DNA of 54,277 bases from Marisediminitalea oceani. Its GTDB lineage: Bacteria > Pseudomonadota > Gammaproteobacteria > Enterobacterales > Alteromonadaceae. Every line of letters begins with the position of its first letter. Positions within the stretch are counted from its first letter, which is position 1. A model generated the notes under the pieces. It was given only the letters and a program-made list of their open reading frames with translations. It ran no database searches and was not told where the DNA came from. The stretch spans positions 1-54,277 of the forward strand of contig NZ_RCUA01000019.1 in the NCBI RefSeq assembly GCF_003731635.1, in the 5' to 3' direction. Positions 20,407 to 31,077 of this stretch are shown piece after piece. A program made the translations under genes and the position numbers.

Positions 20407-23400
20407 TTAAGAAAGCTGGGGAGATTTACCTGTTAGTTTATTTTTCATCAGTGGAAACAAGCCAAAGAATTTACCGAACAGGGTAGTCAGGTCCTGCAAA
20501 ATCAAATACAGGCAGGGCACCAGTAGCAAGGTAACCAAAGTCGCGTACAACACTGCAGAACCCAGCGCAGCGGCCATTGGAATGACAAATTTGGCCTGCA
20601 GGCTGGTTTCAAACAGGATTGGCATAACCCCAGCAAAGGTCGTTATCGACGTTAAGGTTATTGCTCTGAAACGGGCGCAGCCAGCTTCCTGAACAGCTTG
20701 CAGTATGGAGTGGCCCTCCAGACGCTTCTGGTTTATGTAATCGGTCATTACCAGGGAGTCATTGATAACTACCCCGGCCGCCGCAATCAGACCAAAGGTC
20801 GACATCATACTCAGATCAAGGCCCAGCAGGTAGTGAGCCCAGATGGCACCGGTCAGGCTGAAGGGAATTACCGACATGATGATTAACGGCTGACCGTAAC
20901 TCTTCAGCGGCACTGCCAGCAGGATGTACACCATGATCATCGCAGCCACAAAGAACATGATTTGTTCGTCTTGTTGCGCCTGTTGCTCTTCAATGTCGCC
21001 ACCCAGTTGGGTTTGTACATTGGGGAATTCCTCGAACAGCTGTGGCAGCAGTTTTTGATCAATACTGGCTACCACCTCGTTAGGTTCAACCTGTTCTTCG
21101 TCGATAGCGCCATAGACATACACGGAGCGATAGCCCTCTTCACGACGAATGTAGCTGATTCCGGGTTCTTCGCTCAGAGTGACCACGTCACCCAACATGA
21201 CTTCCTCACCCTCTGGTGTGGTAATCACTGTGTATTTCAGGTCAGAAAAACGCTCCCGGGTTAATCGAGGATAGCGCACCATCACCCGGACTTCCTCGCC
21301 GTCACGGATCACTCGCTGGGCTTCACCGCCGTAAAAGCTCAGGCCAACCTGGTTTGCAATGCTACGCAGATTCAGGCCAAGCTCGTAGGCTGCCGGTAAC
21401 AGTTCCATGCGCACTTCTTTACTGGCCGGGTCAATGGTGGAGCTCACATCATAGAGGCCCTTTTCCTGTTGCAACATCTGAATAAAGCGCAGCCCCGCTT
21501 CGTTCAGTGACTTAATGTCGGCACCATACAGCAGGTAGCCAAATTCACCGTTGTCGCCACCACCGTTCACATCGTCTTCAATACTGAAGCTCTTCATACC
21601 GGCGATTTCAGGGATCTTTTCGCGCCACTTACGGGCCAGTTCAAAGGTATTAAAGTGACGTGCGTCCTCATCGACCAGAGGAATAACCAACCGCGCTTCG
21701 GTACGGGATTCATTAAATGCCAGCAGATCACGGATCATGCCAGAGCCATATTCCTTGATAGTTTCTTCTTCAATTTGCCAAATCACTGATTCGACGGTTT
21801 TTAATGCTTCGATGGTCGCCATATCCGACACATTTTCGTTCATCTCAATGCCGATGCTGGGGAAGTCATGAGGCACCTTGGGCTGAGGTATCATGCGCAC
21901 ATGATTACCGGCAACCAGGCCCCAGCTCAGCATTAGCATGGCAACAAAACCAGCTAGAACGGCCCAGCGCCACTGCACGGCTTTTTCGACGGTGCCACGG
22001 TACGGGCCATGAATAAACTGATTAAACCGCGCATTGAAGCGAGAGCGCCAGCCGTCAGGTTTTACTTTGCTGAATTTTATATGGGCAATGTGCGCAGGCA
22101 GGATAAGCTTGGATTCAATCAGACTAAAGGTCAGGCACAAGATCACAACAATGGCGATATTGTAAAAGAATTCCCCCTCGGGACCGCTACTAAGGGTAAA
22201 TGGCGCAAACACGGCTATGGTGGTAAGTACACCAAAGGTCGCTGGCGTTGCTACACGCTTGGCCCCGCGGATAACGTTTTCTACCCCGGGCCCTCGTTGT
22301 TCTATTTCGGTGTAGGCACTTTCTCCTATTACAATGGCATCATCCACCACAATACCCAGTACCATGATAAAGGCGAACAACGACAGGATATTTACACTTA
22401 CGCCAAACACTGGCATTAGCATAACTGCGCCTAAGAAGCACAGCGGTAGCCCCACCATAACCCAGAAAGCCAGGCGGAAGCGCAGGAAGATCGTCAACAT
22501 CAGAGCAACCAGTAACGAGCCCTGAAACAGGTTGTTGAGCATCATGTTCAGGCGGGCATTTAAGTAGTAGGTCATGTCGACCAGCTCTTTAAGCTCTAAA
22601 CCGGCTGGCAACTCTGTGTTCTTAAATGCCATGAAATCTTTTACCGTTTCAGCAATCGGCACAATGCTCTGCGATTTAGTTGCGTTTACTGCAATCAATA
22701 CCGCATTTTGCCCGGTATAGCGGAAGTAGCGCTCGCCTTCAGTAAAGCCATCTTTAATGTCGGCGATATCAGAGAGCACGACCTTCGCGCCATCCGGGCC
22801 AATCTTGACCGGGATGCTGGCAAACTCATCGCCATCATAAAACTGACTTTCAATCCGCACCGAGACCAGGCCTGCGTCAGTACGTAATTGACCGGCTGAA
22901 ATGTTGGCAGAGTACTGATTGATGGCATTGGTGACGTCTGAAATTGTCAGGTTATACATGCGCAGCAGTTCAGGCTTAATTTCGATGGCAATTTCATCGG
23001 TTGGTACCCGGGCATTGGCCAGGGAAACATTACTTAACTGGAGTAAGTCATCCTCAATTTCCTTGGCGATAGGCTTTAATTCCTCCAATGGAATATCACC
23101 CACCAGGGCCATTTCGTACACCTGCTGCTGAAACTCAGCCTGAGAAATGGTGACCGGCTCCATATCGGCCGGGAAGGTGGCAATACTGTCGACGCGCAGC
23201 TTTACCTTATCGAGCACATCGGTCAGCTCTTCATCTTTATCGATTTCCAGCGACACCCGGCCGCTGTTTCTGAAAGCGCGGGATACTGTGCGTTTAATTT
23301 CGCTAACGTCTTTCAGGCTCTCTTCTATCTTGATCAGGATACTTTCTTCAATTTCCTGGGGAGACGCACCGCGGTATTGCGCCGAAATATTAATATAGTT

Positions 23401-23550
23401 TCTCTCAATATTCGGAAACATCTGGCGCTGAATGGTTTTGTAGCCAAAGGCACCCATAATAAGGATGAATATCATCAGCAGGTTGGCGGCAACCGAATTA
23501 CGGGCAAACCACGAAATAAGCCCGGTTTGAGGGTTTAATGGATCTGACAT
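20407..23550 (-). CDS. RND efflux pump inner-membrane permease
   Basis: This is an AcrB-type proton-driven exporter of the tripartite efflux class. Its 1047 residues match the family (AcrB 1049). The N-terminal helix follows FARNSVAANLLMI. The first helix bundle contains LGIVVDDAIVIGESAY with the paired Asp of the proton relay. The second contains SMMSTFGLIAAAGVVINDS. The porter-domain start, RQMFPNIERNYINISAQYRG, is typical of the less-studied RND clades rather than classic AcrB. It lies 18 bases after its adaptor gene; no outer-membrane TolC-like gene is nearby. The substrate is not predictable. Confidence 0.94.
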   Translation of the reverse strand: MSDPLNPQTGLISWFARNSVAANLLMIFILIMGAFGYKTIQRQMFPNIERNYINISAQYRGASPQEIEESILIKIEESLKDVSEIKRTVSRAFRNSGRVSLEIDKDEELTDVLDKVKLRVDSIATFPADMEPVTISQAEFQQQVYEMALVGDIPLEELKPIAKEIEDDLLQLSNVSLANARVPTDEIAIEIKPELLRMYNLTISDVTNAINQYSANISAGQLRTDAGLVSVRIESQFYDGDEFASIPVKIGPDGAKVVLSDIADIKDGFTEGERYFRYTGQNAVLIAVNATKSQSIVPIAETVKDFMAFKNTELPAGLELKELVDMTYYLNARLNMMLNNLFQGSLLVALMLTIFLRFRLAFWVMVGLPLCFLGAVMLMPVFGVSVNILSLFAFIMVLGIVVDDAIVIGESAYTEIEQRGPGVENVIRGAKRVATPATFGVLTTIAVFAPFTLSSGPEGEFFYNIAIVVILCLTFSLIESKLILPAHIAHIKFSKVKPDGWRSRFNARFNQFIHGPYRGTVEKAVQWRWAVLAGFVAMLMLSWGLVAGNHVRMIPQPKVPHDFPSIGIEMNENVSDMATIEALKTVESVIWQIEEETIKEYGSGMIRDLLAFNESRTEARLVIPLVDEDARHFNTFELARKWREKIPEIAGMKSFSIEDDVNGGGDNGEFGYLLYGADIKSLNEAGLRFIQMLQQEKGLYDVSSTIDPASKEVRMELLPAAYELGLNLRSIANQVGLSFYGGEAQRVIRDGEEVRVMVRYPRLTRERFSDLKYTVITTPEGEEVMLGDVVTLSEEPGISYIRREEGYRSVYVYGAIDEEQVEPNEVVASIDQKLLPQLFEEFPNVQTQLGGDIEEQQAQQDEQIMFFVAAMIMVYILLAVPLKSYGQPLIIMSVIPFSLTGAIWAHYLLGLDLSMMSTFGLIAAAGVVINDSLVMTDYINQKRLEGHSILQAVQEAGCARFRAITLTSITTFAGVMPILFETSLQAKFVIPMAAALGSAVLYATLVTLLLVPCLYLILQDLTTLFGKFFGLFPLMKNKLTGKSPQLS

Positions 23551-23568
23551 TACGCTGATTTCCGTTGA

Positions 23569-24723
23569 TTAAGGTTGTTTTGCGACGAGTTTATCGGCAC
23601 CTTCAATGACCTTTACGGCCATTCCATTCTGCGGATACTCAGGCAGTGTCATAACAATGCGATCATCAGCGGCAATATCTACCCGAATTAAAAACTCACT
23701 GTCAACTTCACGCACTACCTCAACCGGTTTGGCGACCAGTTTGTCGGCTTCATCGAGGATCCACAGTTGACGTCGGGTAATCAGTTCCTGCGGGATTCGG
23801 TAAACATTATCGATGGTCTTACCGGTAAACGACACTTTAGTGTAAGCACCAAACCGCAGCACAGGCTGTTGCGTAGTTAAACCGTAAGGGTCGTTAACTC
23901 TGGCTACCAGGTGGGTCATTCGAGTCGCGCTGTCGTAAATGCCTGAGTCGCGAACGATGGTGGCAGAGCGTTTAATTTCGTCGGTTGTGCCGTTAAGCAA
24001 GGAGACTGTTGCTTCAATACCATTGAGGGCTTCAGGCAGGAAGGCCTGGTCGAAACGTGCCAGAGGGAAAGTCACTTCGCCTACTTCCACATTGTACAAG
24101 GTGGCCGCAGAGGTTCCCACGGTAAGAAAATCCCCTTTACCAATAGAGCGACTAACAATTAAAGCATCGTAGGGCGCAACCACCTCAGTGTTGGCGAGGT
24201 CACGCTTAGCAATTTTCATTTGTGCCTGGGCGGCCTTAACCGCTGCTTCAGCAGATAAAATCTGTGGCTTACGCAGGTATAAATCGGTTACTCTTGAATT
24301 GGGTAAGGTGGCGGCTTCACGCTCGGCAACATTGGCCAGGGCTTTTTCTTCTATCAGCGCTGCCTGAGCATTGGCGAGCGCTGATTCTGCTTGTAACAGG
24401 GCTGCGGTGTACGCATCTTTTTCAATTGAGAACAGCATCTCGCCACGCTTAACAATGCCGCCGGCAACGAATGTCGGATTCCATTCTACCACTTCTCCGC
24501 TCACCTGGGCCGCCAGGCGGGTGCTTTCTAATGGCGCAAGTTCGCCGAAAGCTTCAATATTTATGGCAAAGGATTCTGGCTTTAACTGGGTAACCCGCAC
24601 GGTCGGACGGGTGTCGACCGACTCGTTTTCTTCTGTGGTGTCACCTAGCGCGGTAACAGTCTTCATTGCTCCAATCCCCAGAACAATGATGGCTATTGGT
24701 AAGATCACTCTTATCAACTTCAT
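23569..24723 (-). CDS. RND efflux periplasmic adaptor (membrane fusion protein)
   Basis: The adaptor bridges the permease to an outer-membrane channel. Its 384 residues show an N-terminal membrane anchor (ILPIAIIVLGIGAMKTV), a first lipoyl half (LAAQVSGEVVEWNPTF, GEMLFSIEKDAY), and an Ala- and Gln-rich helical hairpin (residues about 110-175). The second lipoyl half (VVAPYDALIVSRSIGKGD) and beta-barrel strands ending near YRIPQELI follow. It lies 18 bases upstream of the permease in the same operon. Confidence 0.93.
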   Translation of the reverse strand: MKLIRVILPIAIIVLGIGAMKTVTALGDTTEENESVDTRPTVRVTQLKPESFAINIEAFGELAPLESTRLAAQVSGEVVEWNPTFVAGGIVKRGEMLFSIEKDAYTAALLQAESALANAQAALIEEKALANVAEREAATLPNSRVTDLYLRKPQILSAEAAVKAAQAQMKIAKRDLANTEVVAPYDALIVSRSIGKGDFLTVGTSAATLYNVEVGEVTFPLARFDQAFLPEALNGIEATVSLLNGTTDEIKRSATIVRDSGIYDSATRMTHLVARVNDPYGLTTQQPVLRFGAYTKVSFTGKTIDNVYRIPQELITRRQLWILDEADKLVAKPVEVVREVDSEFLIRVDIAADDRIVMTLPEYPQNGMAVKVIEGADKLVAKQP

Positions 24724-24849
24724 ATTTTGTACTTCCTTTGACCCTGGATACGCTTTTCTTTAGATTTATATTATGAGCGATGACAGCCATCGGATCGCTT
24801 TATAATTGTAACGAACTATTAAAAAGTGATACTGCGAAAGCCTATCGTT

Positions 24850-25977
24850 TTAAGGTGTTAATGATGACGCACTTAGCACCTTATTGCGACCCTTTTCTTT
24901 GGCCCGGTAAAGTGCCTTGTCTGCCAGTGAAAGGGCATTGTTAAGACCATTTTCCAGGTGAATTTGCGCCACACCAAAGCTGGCGGTAATTGTCAGTGAG
25001 GTGTTTTTGATTTGTACCGGCGTTGCTTGAATTGTTTCGCGGATTTTCTCAGCCAGTACCACGCCATTGCTCTCATTGGTGGTAGGCAGAACAAACAGAA
25101 ATTCTTCGCCGCCCCAGCGTGCCACGCCATCCTGTTCCCTGATGACCTCCTTAAACAGGTCAGCAACATGCTTAAGCGCAATGTCCCCACCATCATGGCC
25201 GTAGTTATCATTGACCTGTTTAAACCGATCAATATCACACAGAATAAGGGTTAGTTGTTCCTGCTGCCGTTTAGCGCGGTTTATCTCGTGATCGATAAAC
25301 TTCTGAATGCCGCGCCGGTTAGGCAGGTTGGTCAGCGCGTCATATAATGCCTGTCGTTCAAATTTTTCACTGATATCGCGAATGATGATAAAGCTGGTTT
25401 GCCGGCTGTGCTCGTAAAAGGCCGATAAAAAGGTCACGGTGGCGAAAGACAACAACAAACGCACTTTAAATTCGTGCGTATAACTGGCGATCAGCAGCGC
25501 ATCACCGGGGGTGAACAGAATGACCGCGCACAGCGCGATAAACAGGCCAACGGTAATAATCCCCCAGAATACCCCGGCAAAAAACATGGCGACCGGGGGC
25601 AGCACAAAAATCCATAGCGGGCCGGTGCCAGCCACGCCACCGAATATGACCAGATACAGCATCAGACTAAGCAGGCAGAGTACCAGCAGGGTAGGGGCAA
25701 TAATATGATTGTTTTTTAACTTACTGTGCAGCAACACCCCTTTACACAGGCCAAACAGGGTCGCCGATGACAGCAACACAATGCCAAGAGTAAGCTGTTC
25801 GTTGAAAAGGGCTTTGATTCCCAGTACCAGCGTGATGGACATGCCCACTATCGCGAACAGGTTGATAACGACTATCTTGCGATTAGTGTCTTCGTCATGG
25901 CCGGGGCGGCAGCCACTGGTGATAAGGCTATCGAATAGCTTAGTAAAAATGATGTAAGGGTTATCTGCCTGCTTCAA
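24850..25977 (-). CDS. Membrane-bound diguanylate cyclase
   Basis: The enzyme makes cyclic di-GMP from two GTP. The first about 190 residues hold five or six hydrophobic helices (for example NLFAIVGMSITLVLG and LWIFVLPPVAMFFAG) with no recognised sensor domain. The GGDEF domain starts near LYDALTNLPNRRG and has the active GGEEF signature and an RxxD product-inhibition site (REQD) five residues before it. The start is a TTG at 25977, since a TAA stop lies two codons upstream in frame and no earlier start exists. It lies inside the end of pqiC (17-base overlap), so translation is probably coupled to the pqi genes. Confidence 0.9.
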   Translation of the reverse strand: MKQADNPYIIFTKLFDSLITSGCRPGHDEDTNRKIVVINLFAIVGMSITLVLGIKALFNEQLTLGIVLLSSATLFGLCKGVLLHSKLKNNHIIAPTLLVLCLLSLMLYLVIFGGVAGTGPLWIFVLPPVAMFFAGVFWGIITVGLFIALCAVILFTPGDALLIASYTHEFKVRLLLSFATVTFLSAFYEHSRQTSFIIIRDISEKFERQALYDALTNLPNRRGIQKFIDHEINRAKRQQEQLTLILCDIDRFKQVNDNYGHDGGDIALKHVADLFKEVIREQDGVARWGGEEFLFVLPTTNESNGVVLAEKIRETIQATPVQIKNTSLTITASFGVAQIHLENGLNNALSLADKALYRAKEKGRNKVLSASSLTP

Positions 25978-26542
25978 CTCTGGTTACAACATCGTTGGTT
26001 AATTTATCGATCAGCAGTCGCATCTGCGATACTGAAAACGCAAAACCATCCTTGTTGAGTGGCAGCCAGTAATTAAACCGGACAATCTGCGGTGGCGCTC
26101 CGTCTGTTTCCAGCCTGAATTTTCCTTTCAGAACCAGTCTGCCATCATAGGTTGGAATAAAGTCGTCCAGCTGTATATCTAAAATGTACTCCGGTTGGGC
26201 AGGATTTGTCCACTTGCTTTGCACTCGAAGACGCATTTTATGCTTCACAGACAAGGATTCGCTAAACGCCATCTTAAAGTCACGGTCAAAGGGCTCTGCC
26301 CAAACGTGCTTTGGCGCGAAATGTATTTCGCTGTCGCTGAGCTGTAAACTGAGGTTACGTTGCTTTAAATAATCCGGTGCACTCAGCGAGCGTAAAAAAA
26401 TCGTGGGCTGGTTGCTGATATCGGTACTCGACTCCGCGGCCACCAGCGTTGGCTCGTGCAGCATATAATAATTTAAACCGATTGGCTTACTGCTGCAGCC
26501 TGCTAACCACAGCACTGCAATGCCTGCTATCCACTTTTTCAT
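25961..26542 (-). CDS. pqiC: PqiC-like outer-membrane lipoprotein
   Basis: PqiC is the lipoprotein component of the PqiABC lipid-transport system between the membranes. The N-terminus is a lipoprotein signal with lipobox LAGC. The following residue is Ser, as expected for transfer to the outer membrane. The body shows the ABC-transport-auxiliary pattern (NYYMLHEP, ISNQPTIFLRSLSAPDYL). Its 193 residues fit the family. It overlaps pqiB by four bases and the diguanylate cyclase by 17. Confidence 0.85.
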   Translation of the reverse strand: MKKWIAGIAVLWLAGCSSKPIGLNYYMLHEPTLVAAESSTDISNQPTIFLRSLSAPDYLKQRNLSLQLSDSEIHFAPKHVWAEPFDRDFKMAFSESLSVKHKMRLRVQSKWTNPAQPEYILDIQLDDFIPTYDGRLVLKGKFRLETDGAPPQIVRFNYWLPLNKDGFAFSVSQMRLLIDKLTNDVVTRVEAGR

Positions 26543-28182
26543 TGGTCTTGCTCCTGCGCCTGAGGCTGAATATCTATCTCGGCATTATCTGAGAAAATCA
26601 GGCCATTCGGGGTTTTATTAAGTTGCATCAGCAGTGGTTGAATGGCCCTGAGCGTTTCTTGTAATGAGTCTACGGTATTGGCGATTTCCGCTTTACTTAA
26701 CCCGCCCTCTGAATAGTGCTGCAGGAGACCCTCAAAGGCTTTTAAACTGTGCTGGATCTGATCGTTCAGTGCTTCCGTGTCGAGCGCCGCGATGGTTTCG
26801 TCGAAATTGTCACTGGTCTCATTCACCGATTCGGCGGCAGCGTTGAGGGTTTCTATTACGGCGGTAATATCTGCAATCAGGGTTTCCAGCGGTAATGCGT
26901 TGATTTTATCTAAAATGGCGTCGGCTTTTTGGGTCAGCTGAGTAAACTCACTGGAGACGGTGGGAATAACGTCTATGTCATTCACTGATAGCAGTGATGC
27001 CGTTTCTGGCTGGTCTACATGCTGTAAATCAACAAATAAGCCACCGGTTATAAAGTTACCCATGCGTAACGTGGCTCTGAGATCTTTACGGATCCAGCGG
27101 CCCAGGCGGTCGCGTAAAAAGGCCAGTCCTTCTTCGCTGTCTTCCAGGCGCGCTTTACCCGGATAAATATTAATTAATACCGGAATAGGATACTCATCAT
27201 CCAGTAAGCTGCCGATGTCCATGTTATTGGAGTTAATCGCGGCGACTTTACCGATTTGCAGGCCACGGTATTCCACTGGCGCACCCACGGTAAGCCCGCG
27301 CACGCTTTCGTCGATGAGCAGCACGTATTGTGCAGCATAACGAAAGCGTTCATCTGCGGCAGCGTTATAGTCGCCATAAATTACAAATTCAGCGTTATCA
27401 TCGATAGGTTGGCCTTTGGTATCGCCCTGGGGGTTACCAAAAGTCACACCGTTGGCCAGTAAAGTTTCCAGACTACCGGTCTGGATTGTGAGGCCGTTAG
27501 AAGCCAGCTGCAATTTTACCCCACTAACGTTCCAGAACCGTGTGTTTTCATCGATTAACTTGTGATAGGGGGCATGAATAAATGCCCGGTAGGTTATACG
27601 GCCTTGCTCAACATCAAAATGGACTTCCTCGAACTCGCCAACCTTAAAGCCTTTGTAAATGATGGTATCGCCGGGCTTATAAGTTAAATCGTCGGTATCG
27701 CTGCGTAACTCTACGTGTAAACCAGGTGTACCCGGTGGCGTAACCGGCGGGCGTTCCAGCGCGGTAAAATGATCCTGTTCGGTTTGCCCGGCTTCGGCGG
27801 TCATTGCGATAAAGCTGCCGGAAAGTAACGTGTTGAGACCAGACACCTCAGAAAAAGATACCCGCGGTGCTACTACCCAGAAACGGGTATTTTCATTGAG
27901 CAGCCGGGCTGCGCTTTTTTCCAGTCGGGCAGTTACGGTGACCCCATCAAGCTCGGGCTTGAGTTCGATTTTTTTTACCTGGCCAACATCCAGATCGCGG
28001 ATTTTAATTGGTGTTTTGTTGACCTCGATGCCACTGGCGGAACTCATATCGATGGTGATCAGTGGGCCCTGATTTTGCCACTGGTAATACACCATCCAGG
28101 CGCCAATCAATAACGCAATAATCGGAATTACCCAGACTTTGGATATTCGCGTTGTGGGTTTTACTGCTGCATCATCGGTCAT
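26539..28182 (-). CDS. pqiB: PqiB, MCE-domain lipid transport protein
   Basis: PqiB forms a periplasm-spanning tube made of stacked MCE rings. An N-terminal anchor (VWVIPIIALLIGAWMVYY) is followed by three MCE domains, seen as GPLITIDMSSASGIEV, GLHVELRSDTDDLTYKPGD and YVLLIDESVRGLTVGAPVEYRG. A long helical tail with PADVE-free coiled coils (SVNETSDNFDETIAALD) forms the channel end. Its 547 residues match E. coli PqiB. It overlaps pqiA and pqiC by four bases each. Confidence 0.93.
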   Translation of the reverse strand: MTDDAAVKPTTRISKVWVIPIIALLIGAWMVYYQWQNQGPLITIDMSSASGIEVNKTPIKIRDLDVGQVKKIELKPELDGVTVTARLEKSAARLLNENTRFWVVAPRVSFSEVSGLNTLLSGSFIAMTAEAGQTEQDHFTALERPPVTPPGTPGLHVELRSDTDDLTYKPGDTIIYKGFKVGEFEEVHFDVEQGRITYRAFIHAPYHKLIDENTRFWNVSGVKLQLASNGLTIQTGSLETLLANGVTFGNPQGDTKGQPIDDNAEFVIYGDYNAAADERFRYAAQYVLLIDESVRGLTVGAPVEYRGLQIGKVAAINSNNMDIGSLLDDEYPIPVLINIYPGKARLEDSEEGLAFLRDRLGRWIRKDLRATLRMGNFITGGLFVDLQHVDQPETASLLSVNDIDVIPTVSSEFTQLTQKADAILDKINALPLETLIADITAVIETLNAAAESVNETSDNFDETIAALDTEALNDQIQHSLKAFEGLLQHYSEGGLSKAEIANTVDSLQETLRAIQPLLMQLNKTPNGLIFSDNAEIDIQPQAQEQDQ

Positions 28183-29324
28183 AAATCTGAGTCTTTCCTT
28201 TGCTGCCAGATTAAGCGGGAGTCAAATGTCATCGCGGCCAGCATGGTAATAAAAACCAGTGCACAAAATGCCAGCGCTGCAGGGCCAGGGTGAATCGCCA
28301 GGGTACTGCCAAGCTGGATAAGTGCTACAAGTATAGCCACCACGAATACGTCTATCATCGACCAGCGGCCAATAAATTCGATAAACCGGTAGTAGCGGAT
28401 TTGCCTGCCGGGATTCGTCAGTTCTTTAAATTGTACGGCGTAAGTTAATCTGGCGAGTACCACCAGTTTGGCCACCGGAATAACAATACTGGCGACAAAT
28501 ATCACCATGGCGACCGGGTAAGAACCCGACTCCCATAACGATATCACGCCGCCCATAATGGTATTGGGCTCTGAACTGCCAAAAAGCTCTGTGCTCATTA
28601 TGGGCAGTGCATTAGCTGGAATATACAGGATTAACGCCGTAAACAGCAATGCCCAGGTTCGCTGAATACTCAGGCTCGCCACATGCGGTGTAAGGGGGGT
28701 TACTTGTGGTAATTCACCATTGTGCAGCCATAGCTTGAGGCGGGTATCGTCAAAATAAAACAGCGCTGCACTCATACAAACACTGAACAGCACAAAGGCA
28801 TAAAAGGACAGGCCGATAGCGATATCAGCCAATGAAGTTATTTTGATCAGACTCACCAGAGTACCGAGCAGAAAAATTTCCGCCATGCTCCAGGGCATCA
28901 GCCATTCTACCCAGCGCAGCAGGGTTTTCATCCAGGGGCTTGGTGTGGTCAGTAAACGGCAACTGAGCAGGATAATTAAGCCCGTCAGCACCAGCCCTGG
29001 CAGTACCAGAGTAGCCATGCCGGTGATCACCGCCAGAGTGACATAATCCTGCTCCACCAGCACATTCAGACCACCTGGTAAATCGATACTGTTTTGCTGC
29101 CCGTTGGCTCTGAAAGAGAGAAAGTTAAAAGGTAACGACAGCACTAAAAAAATCATCGCTGACAGCGATAAGGCCAGCGACGCGGGCATATCATTGCGGT
29201 GGTAAATACTCAGTGTATAACCGCAGCGCGGGCATACAGCACGCTGTTTATTCTGCAAAGCCGGTACGTTAACATTGGCTTCGCACTGAGGGCAGGTGAT
29301 ATTACATAGAGGAGGCGCTGACAT
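28179..29324 (-). CDS. pqiA: PqiA, integral membrane protein of the Pqi system
   Basis: PqiA is the inner-membrane part of the paraquat-inducible lipid-transport system. It has two PqiA domains of four helices each (first around LSLPFNFLSF, second around LILYIPANALPIM). The N-terminal zinc-ribbon is CPQC...CPRCG. The two CxxC pairs suggest metal binding. The ATG at 29324 is used; a GTG one codon earlier is possible. No strong ribosome binding site is seen. It is the first gene of the pqiABC-diguanylate cyclase block. Confidence 0.92.
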   Translation of the reverse strand: MSAPPLCNITCPQCEANVNVPALQNKQRAVCPRCGYTLSIYHRNDMPASLALSLSAMIFLVLSLPFNFLSFRANGQQNSIDLPGGLNVLVEQDYVTLAVITGMATLVLPGLVLTGLIILLSCRLLTTPSPWMKTLLRWVEWLMPWSMAEIFLLGTLVSLIKITSLADIAIGLSFYAFVLFSVCMSAALFYFDDTRLKLWLHNGELPQVTPLTPHVASLSIQRTWALLFTALILYIPANALPIMSTELFGSSEPNTIMGGVISLWESGSYPVAMVIFVASIVIPVAKLVVLARLTYAVQFKELTNPGRQIRYYRFIEFIGRWSMIDVFVVAILVALIQLGSTLAIHPGPAALAFCALVFITMLAAMTFDSRLIWQQRKDSDL

Positions 29325-29383
29325 CACGGGCGTCGAAAAGTGTTTTAGTTAGCTTAACCTAAACACTGGCGACTTAAAATAGA

Positions 29384-29406
29384 ACGGGGCGCTTAAAGCG
29401 CCCCGT
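29384..29406 (-). terminator. asnS terminator
   Basis: ACGGGGCGCTT and AAGCGCCCCGT form an 11-bp inverted repeat, about 35 bases after the asnS stop, followed on the minus strand by TCTATTTT. It also insulates pqiA from asnS. Confidence 0.85.
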
Positions 29407-29438
29407 GAGTATTCAAATAACCGGTAGGAACCAGTCAC

Positions 29439-30836
29439 TTAGTAGCTGGCGTTACCCGGAGTACGTGGGAACGGAATAACGTCGCGCACGTTTTGCATGC
29501 CGGTCACATAGGCTACCAGGCGTTCAAAACCTAAGCCAAAACCAGAGTGGGGTACGGTACCGTAGCGACGCAGGTCGCGATACCAGCCATAGTCTTCCTT
29601 GCTCAGGCCCATTTCTTCCAGGCGGTTATCGAACACATCAAGACGCTCTTCACGCTGTGAACCACCAATGATTTCACCGATACCCGGGGCCAGGACGTCC
29701 ATCGCCGCCACGGTTTTACCGTCGTCATTTAAGCGCATGTAAAAGGCTTTAATGTCTTTCGGGTAGTTTTGCATGATAATTGGCGCACCAACATGCTCTT
29801 CAGCCAGATAGCGCTCGTGTTCACTGGATAAGTCAATACCCCAGCTCACCGGGAACTCGAAGTCTTTGCCACAGTTCTCTAAAATGGTAATCGCATCGGT
29901 ATAATCCATGCGTACGAAGTCGCTGCTGATGAGTTTTTCCAGACGGGTGATAGCATCTTTGTTAATGCGCTGGGCAAAAAATGCCATATCATCGGCACGT
30001 TCTTCCAGAACCGCTTTGCATACATATTTCAGCATGTCTTCTGATAACTGGGCGATATCGTTCAGGTCGGCAAAGGCCACTTCCGGCTCTATCATCCAGA
30101 ACTCAGCCAGGTGACGGGACGTGTTGCTGTTCTCTGCCCTGAACGTTGGTCCGAAGGTATAGATTTTAGACATGGCACAGGCGTAGGTTTCACCGTTCAA
30201 CTGGCCGGATACGGTCAGGTAAGCTTCGCGCCCGAAAAAGTCTTCGCTGTAGTCCACATCGCCTTTGTCGGTTTTTGGGATGTTCATCATATCCAGCGTT
30301 GAAACGCGGAATAATTCGCCCGCACCTTCAGTATCGCTGGCAGTAATAATTGGCGTGCTGATCCAGAAATAGCCCTGTTCATGGAAAAAGCGGTGAATCG
30401 CCTGTGACAAACAGTTACGAATACGCGTTACAGCACCAATAACGTTGGTGCGGGCGCGTAAGTGGGCGTGTTCGCGCAGATATTCGATGGAATGGCGCTT
30501 AGCAGCCATAGGATACGTATCCGGGTTCTCCACCCAGCCAACAATTTCCACTGCCGTGGCGTCCAGTTCCAGTGCCTGGCCCTTGCCTTCTGAGGCTTTT
30601 ACATTCGCGGTAACCACCAGTGAACAGCCTGCCGTTAAACGTTGAATATCGGCATAATTGGGTAAGGTATTGAGTGCAATGACCTGTACTGGGTCGAAAC
30701 AACTGCCATCATGCAAAGCAATAAATGAAAGGCCTGCTTTTGAATCGCGACGGGTACGAACCCAGCCTTTTACCGTTACCGATTCGCCAACCGCGTACTT
30801 ACCAGCCAGTACGTCAACTACGGGGGCGTGTGTCAT
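29439..30836 (-). CDS. asnS: Asparaginyl-tRNA synthetase
   Basis: This class II synthetase charges tRNA-Asn. The 465-residue product, from the ATG at 30836, is one residue shorter than E. coli AsnRS. The N-terminal OB-fold ([19 protein letters not shown]) binds the anticodon. Motif 2 is [21 protein letters not shown] in two parts, and motif 3 is [14 protein letters not shown] (30846-30849) lies nine bases upstream. A TTG at 30851 would add five residues and overlaps this site. A terminator follows. Confidence 0.96.
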   Translation of the reverse strand: MTHAPVVDVLAGKYAVGESVTVKGWVRTRRDSKAGLSFIALHDGSCFDPVQVIALNTLPNYADIQRLTAGCSLVVTANVKASEGKGQALELDATAVEIVGWVENPDTYPMAAKRHSIEYLREHAHLRARTNVIGAVTRIRNCLSQAIHRFFHEQGYFWISTPIITASDTEGAGELFRVSTLDMMNIPKTDKGDVDYSEDFFGREAYLTVSGQLNGETYACAMSKIYTFGPTFRAENSNTSRHLAEFWMIEPEVAFADLNDIAQLSEDMLKYVCKAVLEERADDMAFFAQRINKDAITRLEKLISSDFVRMDYTDAITILENCGKDFEFPVSWGIDLSSEHERYLAEEHVGAPIIMQNYPKDIKAFYMRLNDDGKTVAAMDVLAPGIGEIIGGSQREERLDVFDNRLEEMGLSKEDYGWYRDLRRYGTVPHSGFGLGFERLVAYVTGMQNVRDVIPFPRTPGNASY

Positions 30837-31077
30837 GGTTACTTTCTCCAATCAAAGTGTGTCTTTATTTAATCGCAAATCATCGCATAGGCTAAGCGTG
30901 ATTGCATCCAGATTCATTAAACAAAATGGCGTGTTGGCCGATATTAAGTACAAGAGCGGTAAAAATGCCGTTTTTCATCCGTTGCCTGCTTGAATAATAA
31001 GCAGTGTGGTAGTCTCTTTAGCCAAACAGGCGCTAGTATACTCAATCGCTTTGAGGATACTAGCGATACAGATGTAA

